Notes under the pieces: generated by a model | The model's input: only the letters and a program-made list of their open reading frames with translations | The model's database searches: none | Told to the model about the DNA's origin: nothing | Shown: piece by piece, positions 34,724 through 42,444 of the stretch | How the letters are laid out: every line of letters begins with the position of its first letter | How positions within the stretch are numbered: position 1 is the stretch's first letter | Made by a program: the position numbers and the translations under genes | Assembly: GCF_014648635.1 (NCBI RefSeq) | Contig: NZ_BMRM01000015.1 | Coordinates: 62,001 to 126,000, forward strand | Direction of reading: 5' to 3' | Source: Streptomyces cinerochromogenes | GTDB lineage: Bacteria > Actinomycetota > Actinomycetes > Streptomycetales > Streptomycetaceae | DNA: 64,000 nt

Positions 34724-35039
34724 GTCCGAAACTCCCAGGGCACGCCCAGGGAACGGGGTTCGTCTCCTGAGAGGGGCGAGTCCGGTTCCGCCGCGTGTGT
34801 CACCTGGTGTCCGGTGTGACGTGCCACGACTGTCCCGGTTTGCCGGGTAGATCGCGTATGTCGCCAGCTCACTCCCGCGGGTGATCTGCCGCTTACCCAT
34901 AGTCCGTTCGGGCCATTCAAGATTGGGCCCGCAGGGGGTGTTGCGCTGTCCCCACCTTCCGTAACGTCCTCAACTGGCGGCGGTGAATATGCCGCTGCCG
35001 CCGTGGGGGAGCCTGGATTCGGGAGAGGACGGCGCCGGT

Positions 35040-35378
35040 ATGGGCTGGGTAACCGACTGGAGTGCGCAGGCTGCCTGCCGCACTACCGATCCGGATGAAC
35101 TGTTCGTTCAGGGAGCAGCGCAGAACAGGGCAAAAGCGGTGTGCACCGGATGCCCGGTACGCACCGAGTGCCTGGCGGACGCGCTGGACAACCGCGTCGA
35201 GTTCGGCGTGTGGGGAGGCATGACGGAGCGGGAGCGCCGCGCGCTGCTGCGCCGGCGACCCACCGTGACCTCGTGGCGCAGACTGCTGGAAACCGCCCGC
35301 TCGGAGTACGAGCGGGGCGCCGGGATCGTGCCCCTCGACAACGACGAGGTGTACGAGAACTACGCGGCGGTCAGCTGA
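35040..35378 (+). CDS. wblA: WhiB-like developmental regulator WblA
   Basis: A 112-residue iron-sulfur transcription factor. The four cluster Cys are in QAACRTTD and VCTGCPVRTEC, and the WhiB signature GVWGGMTERERR follows, with a basic tail LLRRRPTVTSW. WblA proteins set the switch from antibiotic production to sporulation in streptomycetes. The ATG at 35040 gives exactly the length of the S. coelicolor protein; upstream GTG and ATG codons (34983, 34989) would add an unconserved Pro-rich leader. GGGAGAGGA lies about 11 bases ahead. It is divergent from the bifunctional PBP gene and convergent with the ArsA-type pair, the known neighbourhood of wblA. Confidence 0.93.
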   Translation: MGWVTDWSAQAACRTTDPDELFVQGAAQNRAKAVCTGCPVRTECLADALDNRVEFGVWGGMTERERRALLRRRPTVTSWRRLLETARSEYERGAGIVPLDNDEVYENYAAVS

Positions 35379-35668
35379 GGGCATGCACCGCATGCACCTG
35401 GGGCACGGTCCCCGGGCACATCGCGGGCACATGGTCCTGGGGAACACGCGGCCCTTACGGCCCTGCGGTCCTTGAACCCTGCACGTGCGCACGCCTGTGA
35501 CGCCGCCGTGCGCCACCCGCGCCGCGCGACCATGCGCACCATGCCATGCCACGTATCACGTCACGTCACGTGACAGCAGCGTGGAAGTACTCCACGCGTG
35601 TGCCGGGTGCCGCGCCACCGAGCATGTGGTGCGTACCGAGCGCGCGGCCGCACCGTGCCCGCGCGGCC
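35379..35668. other. Intergenic region between wblA and ArsA-type genes
   Basis: This convergent gap holds tandem CACGT repeats, the palindrome GTCACGTGAC (35565-35574) and a small hairpin GTGGA-N5-TCCAC (35581-35595). No gene is seen; the hairpin may help termination. Confidence 0.4.
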
Positions 35669-36994
35669 TCACGCCTCCGTGGGGTCCGGTCGCCCGGCCG
35701 CCAGGCGGTGCCCGATGTCGCGGAGACCCACGAGGTCGTGGACGTCGCCGGGCAGTGCGGGCACCTCGACCACCGCCACCTCGGGGTGGCGGGCGGTGAA
35801 ACGGTCACGCGTGCGCTGCTCACGGGAGAGCAGCTGCATGCGGTCGGCGTGCAGTCTCAGCAGGCCCGCGGTGAGCCGGTCGACGGAGCTTTCCGTGTCG
35901 GCGGGGGAGCCTTCCTCGGAAGCGGTGACTGCGCTCTCGGGTGCGGGAGGTTGTGAACTGCCGTACGTGTCGGGAGAGTTACGAAGTCCAGCTTTCCCGT
36001 CCGCCTGATCCACAATGCGGGGGTCCTCAAGATTTTCCGCGGCGGCGAGCGCCCGCTCGGCCGACAGCCGGCCGGCACCGCTGCCGTGCACCCGGTTGAG
36101 GACCAGGCCCATCAGCGGCATCTTCTCCGCGGCCAGCCGCTCCACGAAGTACGCGGCCTCGCGCAGCGCGTCCCGCTCCGGCGCCGCCACCACCAGGAAC
36201 GCCGTACCGGGCGCCTGGAGCAGCTTGTAGGTGGCGTCCGCGCGCGTACGGAAACCACCGAAGGTGGTGTCCATCGCGGCCACGAAGGTCTGTACGTCCT
36301 TCAGCAGCTGACCGCCCAGCAGCTTGCCCAGCGTGCCGGTCATCATCGACATGCCGACGTTGAGGAACGCCATCCCGGCGCGCCCGCCGAGCTTCGCCGG
36401 GGCGGTCAGCAGGCGGATGAGGCGGCCGTCCAGGAAGGAGCCGAGCCGCTTGGGTGCGTCCAGGAAGTCCAGCGCCGAACGGGACGGCGGGGTGTCGACC
36501 ACGATCAGGTCCCACTCGTCCTTCGCCCGCAGCTGGCCCAGCTTCTCCATCGCCATGTACTCCTGCGTGCCCGCGAAGCCCGCCGAGAGCGACTGGTAGA
36601 AGGGGTTCGCCAGGATCGCGGCGGCCCGCTGGGGGTCCGCGTGCGCCTCCACGACCTCGTCGAAGGTGCGCTTCATGTCGAGCATCATGGCGTGCAGCTC
36701 GCCGTCGCCCTCGGTGCCCTTCACCCTGCGCGGCACGTTGTCGAGGGAGTCGATGCCCATCGACTGGGCCAACCGCCTGGCCGGGTCGATGGTCAGGACG
36801 ACCACCTTGCGGCCCCGCTCGGCCGCCCGGAGGCCCAGGGCCGCCGCCGTCGTCGTCTTGCCGACCCCGCCCGCGCCGCAGCACACGACGATCCGCGTCG
36901 TCGGGTCGTCCAGCAGCGGGTCGATGTCGAGCACGCGCGCGGGGGCGAGACGAGGGCGGGCGGCGTCCTGGGCCTTGGTCTCCTCCGCACTCAT
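35669..36994 (-). CDS. ArsA/GET3 family ATPase (second of pair)
   Basis: A 441-residue P-loop ATPase of the ArsA/GET3/MinD class. The deviant Walker A GAGGVGKTTTAAALGL is near residue 40, LTIDPARRLAQSMG is the switch I region, VVDTPPSRSALDF the Walker B and switch II, and VLNRVHGS the base-binding loop. The last 110 residues are less conserved. It overlaps the stop of the upstream gene by four bases (ATGA), so the two are translated together and probably work as a hetero-pair. In Streptomyces the pair always flanks wblA. GET3 proteins target membrane proteins; in bacteria the job is unclear and no arsenic genes are near. Confidence 0.9.
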   Translation of the reverse strand: MSAEETKAQDAARPRLAPARVLDIDPLLDDPTTRIVVCCGAGGVGKTTTAAALGLRAAERGRKVVVLTIDPARRLAQSMGIDSLDNVPRRVKGTEGDGELHAMMLDMKRTFDEVVEAHADPQRAAAILANPFYQSLSAGFAGTQEYMAMEKLGQLRAKDEWDLIVVDTPPSRSALDFLDAPKRLGSFLDGRLIRLLTAPAKLGGRAGMAFLNVGMSMMTGTLGKLLGGQLLKDVQTFVAAMDTTFGGFRTRADATYKLLQAPGTAFLVVAAPERDALREAAYFVERLAAEKMPLMGLVLNRVHGSGAGRLSAERALAAAENLEDPRIVDQADGKAGLRNSPDTYGSSQPPAPESAVTASEEGSPADTESSVDRLTAGLLRLHADRMQLLSREQRTRDRFTARHPEVAVVEVPALPGDVHDLVGLRDIGHRLAAGRPDPTEA

Positions 36995-37968
36995 GACAAC
37001 CCCTGCTTCCGCAGCTCGGTGGCGAGTTCGTACAGGCCCGCGAGATCCACGCCCTCGGCGAGCAACGGCAGTTCGTGCAGCGGCAGGTCCAGCTCGCCGA
37101 GGACCGCGCGCTGCTCCTGCTCCAGCGCGTACCGCTCGGCGTACTCCGCGGCCTGTTCCAGCAGCGGGTCCACCAGCCGCTCGGCGTTCCCGCCGCGCCG
37201 GGCCCCGCCCAGACCGGCCGTCGAGAGCGCCTCTGCCACTGATGAACGCTCCACGGTCCGTACGAGTTCCAGGTCGGCCGCGTCCAACACCTCCGGCCGG
37301 ACCATGTTCACGATGACCCGGCCGACCGGCAGCCGTGCCGCGCGGAGTTCGGCGATGCCGTCGGCGGTCTCCTGGACCGGCATCTCCTCCAGCAGCGCCA
37401 CCAGGTGCACCGCCGTCTCCGGCGACTTCAGGACGCGCATCACCGCCTGCGCCTGGTTGTGTATCGGGCCGATCTTCGCGAGGCCCGCCACCTCGTCGTT
37501 GACGTTCAGGAAGCGGGTGATGCGGCCGGTCGGCGGGGCGTCCATGACGACGTAGTCGTACACGAACCTCCCCGACCTGTCCTTGCGGCGCACGGCCTCG
37601 CACGCCTTGCCGGTCAGCAGGACGTCCCTGAGCCCGGGCGCGATGGTGGTGGCGAAGTCGATCGCGCCGAGCTTCTTCAGGGCCCGGCCGGCGCCGCCGA
37701 GCTTGTAGAACATCTGGAGGTAGTCCAGAAGGGCCAGTTCGGGATCGATGGCGAGGGCGAACACCTCGCCGCCGCCCGGGGCGACCGCGATCTTCCGCTC
37801 CTCGTAGGGAAGTGCCTCCGTCTCGAAGAGCTGGGCGATGCCCTGCCGACCCTCGACCTCCACGAGAAGCGTCCGCTTCCCCTCGGTCGCGAGGGCCAGC
37901 GCGAGTGCGGCGGCGACCGTCGTCTTTCCGGTCCCGCCCTTGCCGCTGACGACCTGGAGCCTGCTCAC
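36991..37968 (-). CDS. ArsA/GET3 family ATPase (first of pair)
   Basis: A 325-residue ATPase. It starts VSRLQVVSGKGGTGKTTVAA with the deviant Walker A Lys at its expected place, followed by LLVEVEGRQGIAQLFE (switch I) and DYVVMDAPPTGRITRFL (Walker B and switch II). GTG 37968 is preferred to GTG 37998 because TAGTCT stands seven bases upstream without a ribosome site and the chosen N-terminus is the normal one for this family. The second ATPase begins inside its stop codon. Conservation next to wblA hints at a link with development or with membrane protein insertion, not with arsenic efflux. Confidence 0.9.
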   Translation of the reverse strand: MSRLQVVSGKGGTGKTTVAAALALALATEGKRTLLVEVEGRQGIAQLFETEALPYEERKIAVAPGGGEVFALAIDPELALLDYLQMFYKLGGAGRALKKLGAIDFATTIAPGLRDVLLTGKACEAVRRKDRSGRFVYDYVVMDAPPTGRITRFLNVNDEVAGLAKIGPIHNQAQAVMRVLKSPETAVHLVALLEEMPVQETADGIAELRAARLPVGRVIVNMVRPEVLDAADLELVRTVERSSVAEALSTAGLGGARRGGNAERLVDPLLEQAAEYAERYALEQEQRAVLGELDLPLHELPLLAEGVDLAGLYELATELRKQGLS

Positions 37969-37975
37969 GTATTCG

Positions 37976-37981
37976 AGACTA
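37976..37981 (-). promoter_or_regulatory. Leaderless -10 element of the ArsA pair
   Basis: TAGTCT on the minus strand stands seven bases before GTG 37968. Confidence 0.45.
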
Positions 37982-38062
37982 ACCAGTCCGGCCGACACTC
38001 ACGCGGGAGGCTGTGGATAACGGGGGCCGTGGTGGCCGGCCGGACCCACGGGTCACAGCGGC

Positions 38063-38068
38063 TACAGT
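38063..38068 (+). promoter_or_regulatory. Leaderless -10 element of the DUF4177-RidA operon
   Basis: TACAGT stands seven bases before ATG 38076 and no ribosome site is seen. Confidence 0.5.
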
Positions 38069-38075
38069 CGCCCCC

Positions 38076-38246
38076 ATGACCAAGAAGTGGGAATACCAGA
38101 CCGTGCCGCTGCTCATCCATGCCACCAAGCAGATCCTGGACAGCTGGGGCGACCAGGGCTATGAGCTGGTGCAGGTCGTGCCCGGGCCCAACCCGGAGTC
38201 GCTCGTGGCCTACCTGAAGCGGGAGAAGCCGGAGACGGACGCGTGA
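38076..38246 (+). CDS. DUF4177 family small protein
   Basis: A 56-residue protein. KKWEYQTVPLLIHATKQILD and GYELVQVVPGPNPESLVAYL are the conserved parts of the small DUF4177 fold (WEY at the start and GWELV-type turn). The family has no known activity. It begins a short operon: its last four bases overlap the GTG of the RidA-like gene. It is apparently leaderless. The upstream neighbour is the divergent ArsA pair. Confidence 0.85.
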   Translation: MTKKWEYQTVPLLIHATKQILDSWGDQGYELVQVVPGPNPESLVAYLKREKPETDA

Positions 38247-38707
38247 GCGCGGTCGAGGCCAAGCTGGCCGAGCTGGGACTGACCCTGCCGGACGTCGTAC
38301 CGCCGCTGGCCGCCTACCAGCCGGCCGTGCGGTCCGGGGCGTACGTCTACACCGCCGGCCAGCTGCCGATGGTGGAGGGCAAGCTGCCGGTCACCGGCAA
38401 GGTGGGCGCCGAGGTCACGCCGGAGGAGGCCAAGGACCTGGCCCGCACCTGCGCGCTGAACGCGCTCGCCGCCGTGAAGTCCGTCGTCGGGGACCTGGAC
38501 CGCATCGCGCGCGTGGTCAAGGTCGTCGGCTTCGTCGCCTCGGCCGCCGACTTCACCGGGCAGCCGGGTGTCCTCAACGGCGCCAGCGAACTGCTCGGCG
38601 AGGTCCTCGGAGACAAGGGCGTGCACGCCCGCAGCGCGGTCGGCGTCGCGGTGCTGCCGCTGGACGCCCCGGTCGAGGTCGAGATCCAGGTCGAGCTGGC
38701 CCAGTAG
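38243..38707 (+). CDS. RidA family protein (enamine/imine deaminase-like)
   Basis: A 154-residue member of the YjgF/YER057c/UK114 family. RSGAYVYTAGQLPMVEGKLP, KVGAEVTPEEAKDLARTCAL and the C-terminal HARSAVGVAVLPLDAPVEVE are the diagnostic stretches, with the Arg (HARSA) that contacts the carboxylate of 2-aminoacrylate in RidA. Length is somewhat greater than the 128 of RidA and fits the Rid2/3-type subgroup. It may remove reactive enamines released by PLP enzymes. GTG start overlaps the DUF4177 stop. NUDIX and MBL genes follow on the same strand, with a separate promoter. Confidence 0.9.
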   Translation: MSAVEAKLAELGLTLPDVVPPLAAYQPAVRSGAYVYTAGQLPMVEGKLPVTGKVGAEVTPEEAKDLARTCALNALAAVKSVVGDLDRIARVVKVVGFVASAADFTGQPGVLNGASELLGEVLGDKGVHARSAVGVAVLPLDAPVEVEIQVELAQ

Positions 38708-38765
38708 CCCTCGCGAGCGGCCCCACGGGCCCCGGGTACCTCTCGAACATTCGCCCTACACGGGA

Positions 38766-38771
38766 TAGCCT
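38766..38771 (+). promoter_or_regulatory. Leaderless -10 element of the NUDIX-MBL operon
   Basis: TAGCCT stands six bases before ATG 38778. Confidence 0.5.
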
Positions 38772-38777
38772 CCGGCC

Positions 38778-39659
38778 ATGGCGAACGGTCAGTGGTACCC
38801 CCCGGAGTGGCCCGACCGCATCCGCGCGCTCGCGGACGGCACTCTGACCCCGGTGTCCCCCAAGCGCGCGGCGACGGTGCTGCTCCTGAAGGACACGCCG
38901 GACGGGCCGGTCGTCCACATGCTGCGCAGACGCGCCTCCATGGCCTTCGCCGGAGGCGCGTACGCGTATCCCGGGGGCGGTGTCGACCCGCGGGACGACG
39001 ACCGTCAGATCCGCTGGGCGGGCCCCACGCGCGCGTGGTGGGCCGAGCGGCTCGGCGTCGACGCGGCGGGCGCCCAGGCGATCGTCTGCGCGGCCGTGCG
39101 GGAGACGTACGAGGAGGCCGGCGTCCTGCTCGCCGGGCCCGACCCGGAGTCGGTCGTCGGTGACACCACCGGCGACGACTGGGAGGCCGACCGCGCCGCC
39201 CTGGTCGCCCGCGAGCTGTCCTTCGCCGAGTTCCTGGACCGGCGCGGCCTGGTGCTGCGCTCGGACCTGCTGGGCGCCTGGACCCGCTGGATCACCCCCG
39301 AGTTCGAGGCCCGCCGCTACGACACCTGGTTCTTCGTGGCCGCCCTCCCCGAGGGCCAGCGCACCCGGAACGCCTCCACGGAGGCCGACCGCACGGTGTG
39401 GATCCGCCCCGAGGACGCCACCGCCGGGTACGACAGGGGCGAGCTGCTGATGATGCCGCCCACCGTCGCCACCCTGCGCCAGCTGCTCCCGTACGGCACC
39501 GCGGCCGAGGCGCTGGCCGCCGCACCCGCACGCGACATGACCCCGGTGCTGGCCCGGGCCCGGCTCAGGGACGGCGAGATCGTCCTGTCCTGGCCCGGGC
39601 ACGACGAGTTCACCAAGCACGTCCCGACCGCTCAGACGACCGGTGGAGGCCCCGCATGA
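38778..39659 (+). CDS. NUDIX hydrolase
   Basis: A 293-residue protein. MLRRRASMAFAGGAYAYPGG precedes the NUDIX box, which is split by an insertion: GGGVDPRDDD, then AAVRETYEEAGVLLAG with the REx2EEx(G) core. Such longer NUDIX proteins, like NUDT19, hydrolyse acyl-CoA or other diphosphates. The C-terminal part is helical. It overlaps the next gene by four bases (ATGA), forming an operon with the metallo-beta-lactamase-fold protein. This pair next to crp is stable in streptomycetes. TAGCCT upstream suggests a leaderless mRNA. Confidence 0.9.
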   Translation: MANGQWYPPEWPDRIRALADGTLTPVSPKRAATVLLLKDTPDGPVVHMLRRRASMAFAGGAYAYPGGGVDPRDDDRQIRWAGPTRAWWAERLGVDAAGAQAIVCAAVRETYEEAGVLLAGPDPESVVGDTTGDDWEADRAALVARELSFAEFLDRRGLVLRSDLLGAWTRWITPEFEARRYDTWFFVAALPEGQRTRNASTEADRTVWIRPEDATAGYDRGELLMMPPTVATLRQLLPYGTAAEALAAAPARDMTPVLARARLRDGEIVLSWPGHDEFTKHVPTAQTTGGGPA

Positions 39660-40486
39660 CCGACGCAAGCGTCCTGCCGGGCCAGCCCCGGGGCGGAGCG
39701 CTCTCGGGCCCGGCCACCGAACGGGCCGTCAACGTGCTGGCGCCCAACGCCTCCGTGATGACCCTGGACGGCACCAACACCTGGATCGTCGCCGAGCCCG
39801 ACTCCGACCTGGCCGTGGTGATCGACCCGGGTCCGCTGGACGACGGCCATCTGCGCAACGTCGTGGACACGGCCGGGAAGGCCGGCAAGCGCATAGCCCT
39901 GACCCTGCTCACCCACGGCCACCCCGACCACGCCGAGGGCGCCTCCCGCTTCGCCGAGCTGACCGCCACGCGCGTGCGTGCCCTCGACCCGGCACTGAGG
40001 CTCGGCGACGAGGGCCTGTCCGCCGGGGACGTGATCACCGTCGGCGGCCTGGAGCTGAGGGTCGTACCGACACCCGGGCACACCGCGGACTCGCTGTCCT
40101 TCCATCTCCCGGCCGACCGGGCCGTGCTGACCGGGGACACCGTCCTCGGGCGCGGTACGACGGTCGTGGCGCACCCCGACGGCCGGCTCGGTGACTACCT
40201 GGACTCCCTGCGGCGGCTGAGGTCCCTCACGGTGGACGACGGCGTGCACACCGTCCTGCCGGGCCACGGTCCCGTCCTGGAGGACGCCCAGGGCGCCGTC
40301 GAGTTCTACCTCGCCCACCGTGCGAACCGGCTCGCCCAGGTGGAGACCGCGGTCGAGAACGGCCACCGCACCCCGGCCGAGGTCGTCGCCCACGTGTACG
40401 CCGACGTGGACCGCTCGCTGTGGCCGGCGGCGGAGCTGTCGGTCCGCGCCCAGCTGGACTACCTCAGCGAGCACGGGCTGATCTAG
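39656..40486 (+). CDS. MBL-fold metallohydrolase
   Basis: A 276-residue metallo-beta-lactamase-fold hydrolase. The zinc motif is LLTHGHPDHAEGA (HxHxDH, about residue 85), then TPGHTADSLSF with the third His, TGDTVLGRG with the bridging Asp and VLPGHGPVLED with the last His. It ends with a helical tail of the LACTB2-like group (VYADVDRSLWPAAELSVRAQ). LACTB2 relatives are RNases or thioester hydrolases. The start overlaps the NUDIX stop, and its own stop overlaps by four bases the end of the convergent nucleotidyltransferase gene. Confidence 0.93.
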   Translation: MTDASVLPGQPRGGALSGPATERAVNVLAPNASVMTLDGTNTWIVAEPDSDLAVVIDPGPLDDGHLRNVVDTAGKAGKRIALTLLTHGHPDHAEGASRFAELTATRVRALDPALRLGDEGLSAGDVITVGGLELRVVPTPGHTADSLSFHLPADRAVLTGDTVLGRGTTVVAHPDGRLGDYLDSLRRLRSLTVDDGVHTVLPGHGPVLEDAQGAVEFYLAHRANRLAQVETAVENGHRTPAEVVAHVYADVDRSLWPAAELSVRAQLDYLSEHGLI

Positions 40487-41322
40487 TCCGGGCGGGGTGC
40501 CTTGGTGCCGTGCACGCGCGCGTACTCGTCGGCGAGCCAGGGCCCGAGGTCGTCCACGTAGGACCGCAGCACGTCCGGGTCGCCGACGGGCTCGTAGCCG
40601 TACTCCGCCGCCGTACGCAGCTGTGCGGCGCGCTGGGGGTAGTAGCCGGCGAACGCCCCGGCCATCTCCCGCAGGTCGCTGGTCCAGCCCTGCCAGCGGG
40701 GCATGACGAGCGTGAAGCCGGTGCGTACGAGGTGCCGGGACATGAACCGCACGAGGGGCCGGCGGGCCTCCTCGGTGTCCGCGGCGGTGTCGATCCGCTC
40801 CCGCCAGCGCGGCAGCCACCGCCCGAGGTCGCCGTTGGTCTCGCGGGCCAGCAAGGAGTCGGGTCGGTAGCGGGGCAGGTGCTCGGCGAGGTCGTCGCCG
40901 AGCAGCGGGGTGCACAGGCAGGCGACGAACCAGGCCAGGTCGTACCGCTCCAGATCGCTCAGCAGCCGCGCCCGGCTGTACAGCAACGTGCCGACGCCGT
41001 CGATCTGTGGGAACTCCTCGTCGAGCGCCTCGCCGAGGGCGCGTACGGCGGCCCGGTCGGCGTCGCCCGGCTCCTCGCGCAGGGCGACCAGCAGATCCAG
41101 GTCGCTGCGGCCCACGCGCGCGGTGCCGCGCGGGATCGACCCGTAGAGGTAGGCGCTGTGCAGACGCGTGCCGAGGGCGGCCGGCAGCCGGTCGCGGGCG
41201 GCGGTCACGACCGCGTGGAAGGCGGGCTGCACGCGCGCGAGGGAGCCTTCGCGGACGAAGTACCCCTGGGCGTCGAGGCCTGTGCGGGGCGTGGGGTCGG
41301 GCAGGGGGCCGGTGCCGGGCAT
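40483..41322 (-). CDS. Nucleotidyltransferase-fold protein
   Basis: A 279-residue protein with a minimal pol-beta-type nucleotidyltransferase motif: SAYLYGSIPRGTARVGRSDL followed by DLLVAL, the GSxxRG...D-x-D pattern with both catalytic Asp. The helical C-terminal part (LVRFMSRHLVRTGFTLVMPR) resembles the helical region of aminoglycoside or HEPN-type nucleotidyltransferases. It should move an NMP onto a small acceptor or protein. The target is unknown. ATG 41322 is chosen; a GTG at 41373 is possible. It is separated from crp by 240 bp with a duplicated 30-bp motif. Confidence 0.8.
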   Translation of the reverse strand: MPGTGPLPDPTPRTGLDAQGYFVREGSLARVQPAFHAVVTAARDRLPAALGTRLHSAYLYGSIPRGTARVGRSDLDLLVALREEPGDADRAAVRALGEALDEEFPQIDGVGTLLYSRARLLSDLERYDLAWFVACLCTPLLGDDLAEHLPRYRPDSLLARETNGDLGRWLPRWRERIDTAADTEEARRPLVRFMSRHLVRTGFTLVMPRWQGWTSDLREMAGAFAGYYPQRAAQLRTAAEYGYEPVGDPDVLRSYVDDLGPWLADEYARVHGTKAPRPD

Positions 41323-41476
41323 GGGGTCACTGTGCCCTCCGCCCAGGCCTGGGGTCAGGCGGTTTTCCGGCACCGGGACATCGCCGCCGCCCGCCGCCGA
41401 CGCCGGCCACGGCGAGGCGTCGGCGCTGATGCCGGTCCGGTGCGGTGCGGGCCGGCCGCGGTCACGACAGCGGAAG

Positions 41477-41547
41477 CCGGCGTCCGGGAAGCGGGCCCCC
41501 GGGGCGTACCGCAGGGACCGGCGTCCGGGAAGCGGGTCCCGGGGCGT
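41477..41547. repeat. Direct repeat of about 30 bp
   Basis: CCGGCGTCCGGGAAGCGGG with following C/G-rich bases appears at 41477 and again at 41518, a period of 41 bp, between the nucleotidyltransferase and crp genes. Confidence 0.6.
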
Positions 41548-41563
41548 GCGGTCGGGGCCGGGG

Positions 41564-42238
41564 TCAGCGGGAGCGCTTGGCGAGCCGCTCCACGTCCAGC
41601 AGGATCACGGCCCGCGCCTCCAGGCGGAGCCAGCCGCGCTGGGCGAAGTCCGCCAGCGCCTTGTTCACGGTCTCGCGGGAGGCGCCGACCAGCTGGGCCA
41701 GCTCCTCCTGGGTGAGGTCGTGGACGACGTGGATGCCCTCCTCGGACTGCACGCCGAAGCGGCGGGAGAGGTCCAGCAGGGCGCGCGCCACACGGCCGGG
41801 GACGTCGGAGAAGACCAGGTCGGACATGGCGTCGTTGGTCTTGCGCAGCCGGCGGGCGACGGCGCGCAGCAGGGCGCCGGCCACCTCCGGACGGGCGTTC
41901 AGCCAGGGCTGGAGGTCGCCGTGGCCGAGACCGAGCAGCTTGACCTCGGTCAGCGCGGTCGCGGTGGCCGTGCGGGGGCCCGGGTCGAACAGCGACAGCT
42001 CGCCGATCAGCTCGCCGGGGCCGACGACGGCGAGCATGTTCTCGCGGCCGTCGGGGGAGGTGCGGTGCAGCTTGACCTTGCCCTCGGTGACGACGTACAG
42101 CCGGTCCCCGGGGTCGCCCTCGTGGAACAGCGAGTCGCCGCGTGCGAGGGTCACCTCACTCATGGAGGCGCGAAGCTCCGCGGCCTGCTCGTCGTCGAGA
42201 GCCGCGAAGAGCGGGTTGCGCCGCAGAACGTCGTCCAC
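41564..42238 (-). CDS. crp: Crp-family global regulator
   Basis: A 224-residue cAMP receptor protein. The cyclic-nucleotide domain has LFHEGDPGDRLYVVTEGKVK and GELIGELSLFDPGPRTATAT (phosphate-binding cassette, residues 70-85), followed by the dimer helix and a winged helix-turn-helix LTQEELAQLVGASRETVNKA near residue 180. The GTG at 42238 has AAGGAGAG upstream and gives exactly the S. coelicolor Crp length. Crp controls spore germination and antibiotic production in streptomycetes and binds GTG-N6-GNCAC. Such a site is in its own upstream region at 42329, so autoregulation is likely. It is divergent from nth. Confidence 0.96.
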   Translation of the reverse strand: MDDVLRRNPLFAALDDEQAAELRASMSEVTLARGDSLFHEGDPGDRLYVVTEGKVKLHRTSPDGRENMLAVVGPGELIGELSLFDPGPRTATATALTEVKLLGLGHGDLQPWLNARPEVAGALLRAVARRLRKTNDAMSDLVFSDVPGRVARALLDLSRRFGVQSEEGIHVVHDLTQEELAQLVGASRETVNKALADFAQRGWLRLEARAVILLDVERLAKRSR

Positions 42239-42262
42239 GAGTTCTCTCCTTGTCGACCTGCT

Positions 42263-42282
42263 CAGGGGATCTTGCTCCCCTG
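42263..42282 (-). promoter_or_regulatory. Hairpin in the crp leader
   Basis: CAGGGGA-N6-TCCCCTG lies 25-45 bp before the crp start and may fold in the mRNA leader. Confidence 0.35.
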
Positions 42283-42328
42283 TGTGCCAGGGGACCGTGT
42301 TCCCCATTTTGCCGGACGGTCCAAACAG

Positions 42329-42342
42329 TGTGATCTGTCACA
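42329..42342. promoter_or_regulatory. Crp-binding site upstream of crp
   Basis: GTGTGATCTGTCAC fits the streptomycete Crp consensus GTG-N6-GNCAC exactly and is nearly palindromic. It lies 91 bp before crp and about 90 bp before the nth promoter. Confidence 0.6.
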
Positions 42343-42432
42343 AGGATGCCGCACAGGTGTCCCGGGGTAAGCGTCAGGGGTCCAATCGGGGACCGCTGGG
42401 ACGGGTCCGGGGCGGATGTCGGTGCCGGGCTT

Positions 42433-42438
42433 TAGGCT
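42433..42438 (+). promoter_or_regulatory. Leaderless -10 element of nth
   Basis: TAGGCT stands six bases before GTG 42445 and no ribosome site is seen. Confidence 0.5.
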
Positions 42439-42444
42439 GGCCGG

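Noticed and set aside
34983..35039. Upstream start codons for wblA
   Set aside because: They add 17-19 Pro/Gly-rich residues not expected in WblA, while ATG 35040 gives the standard length.
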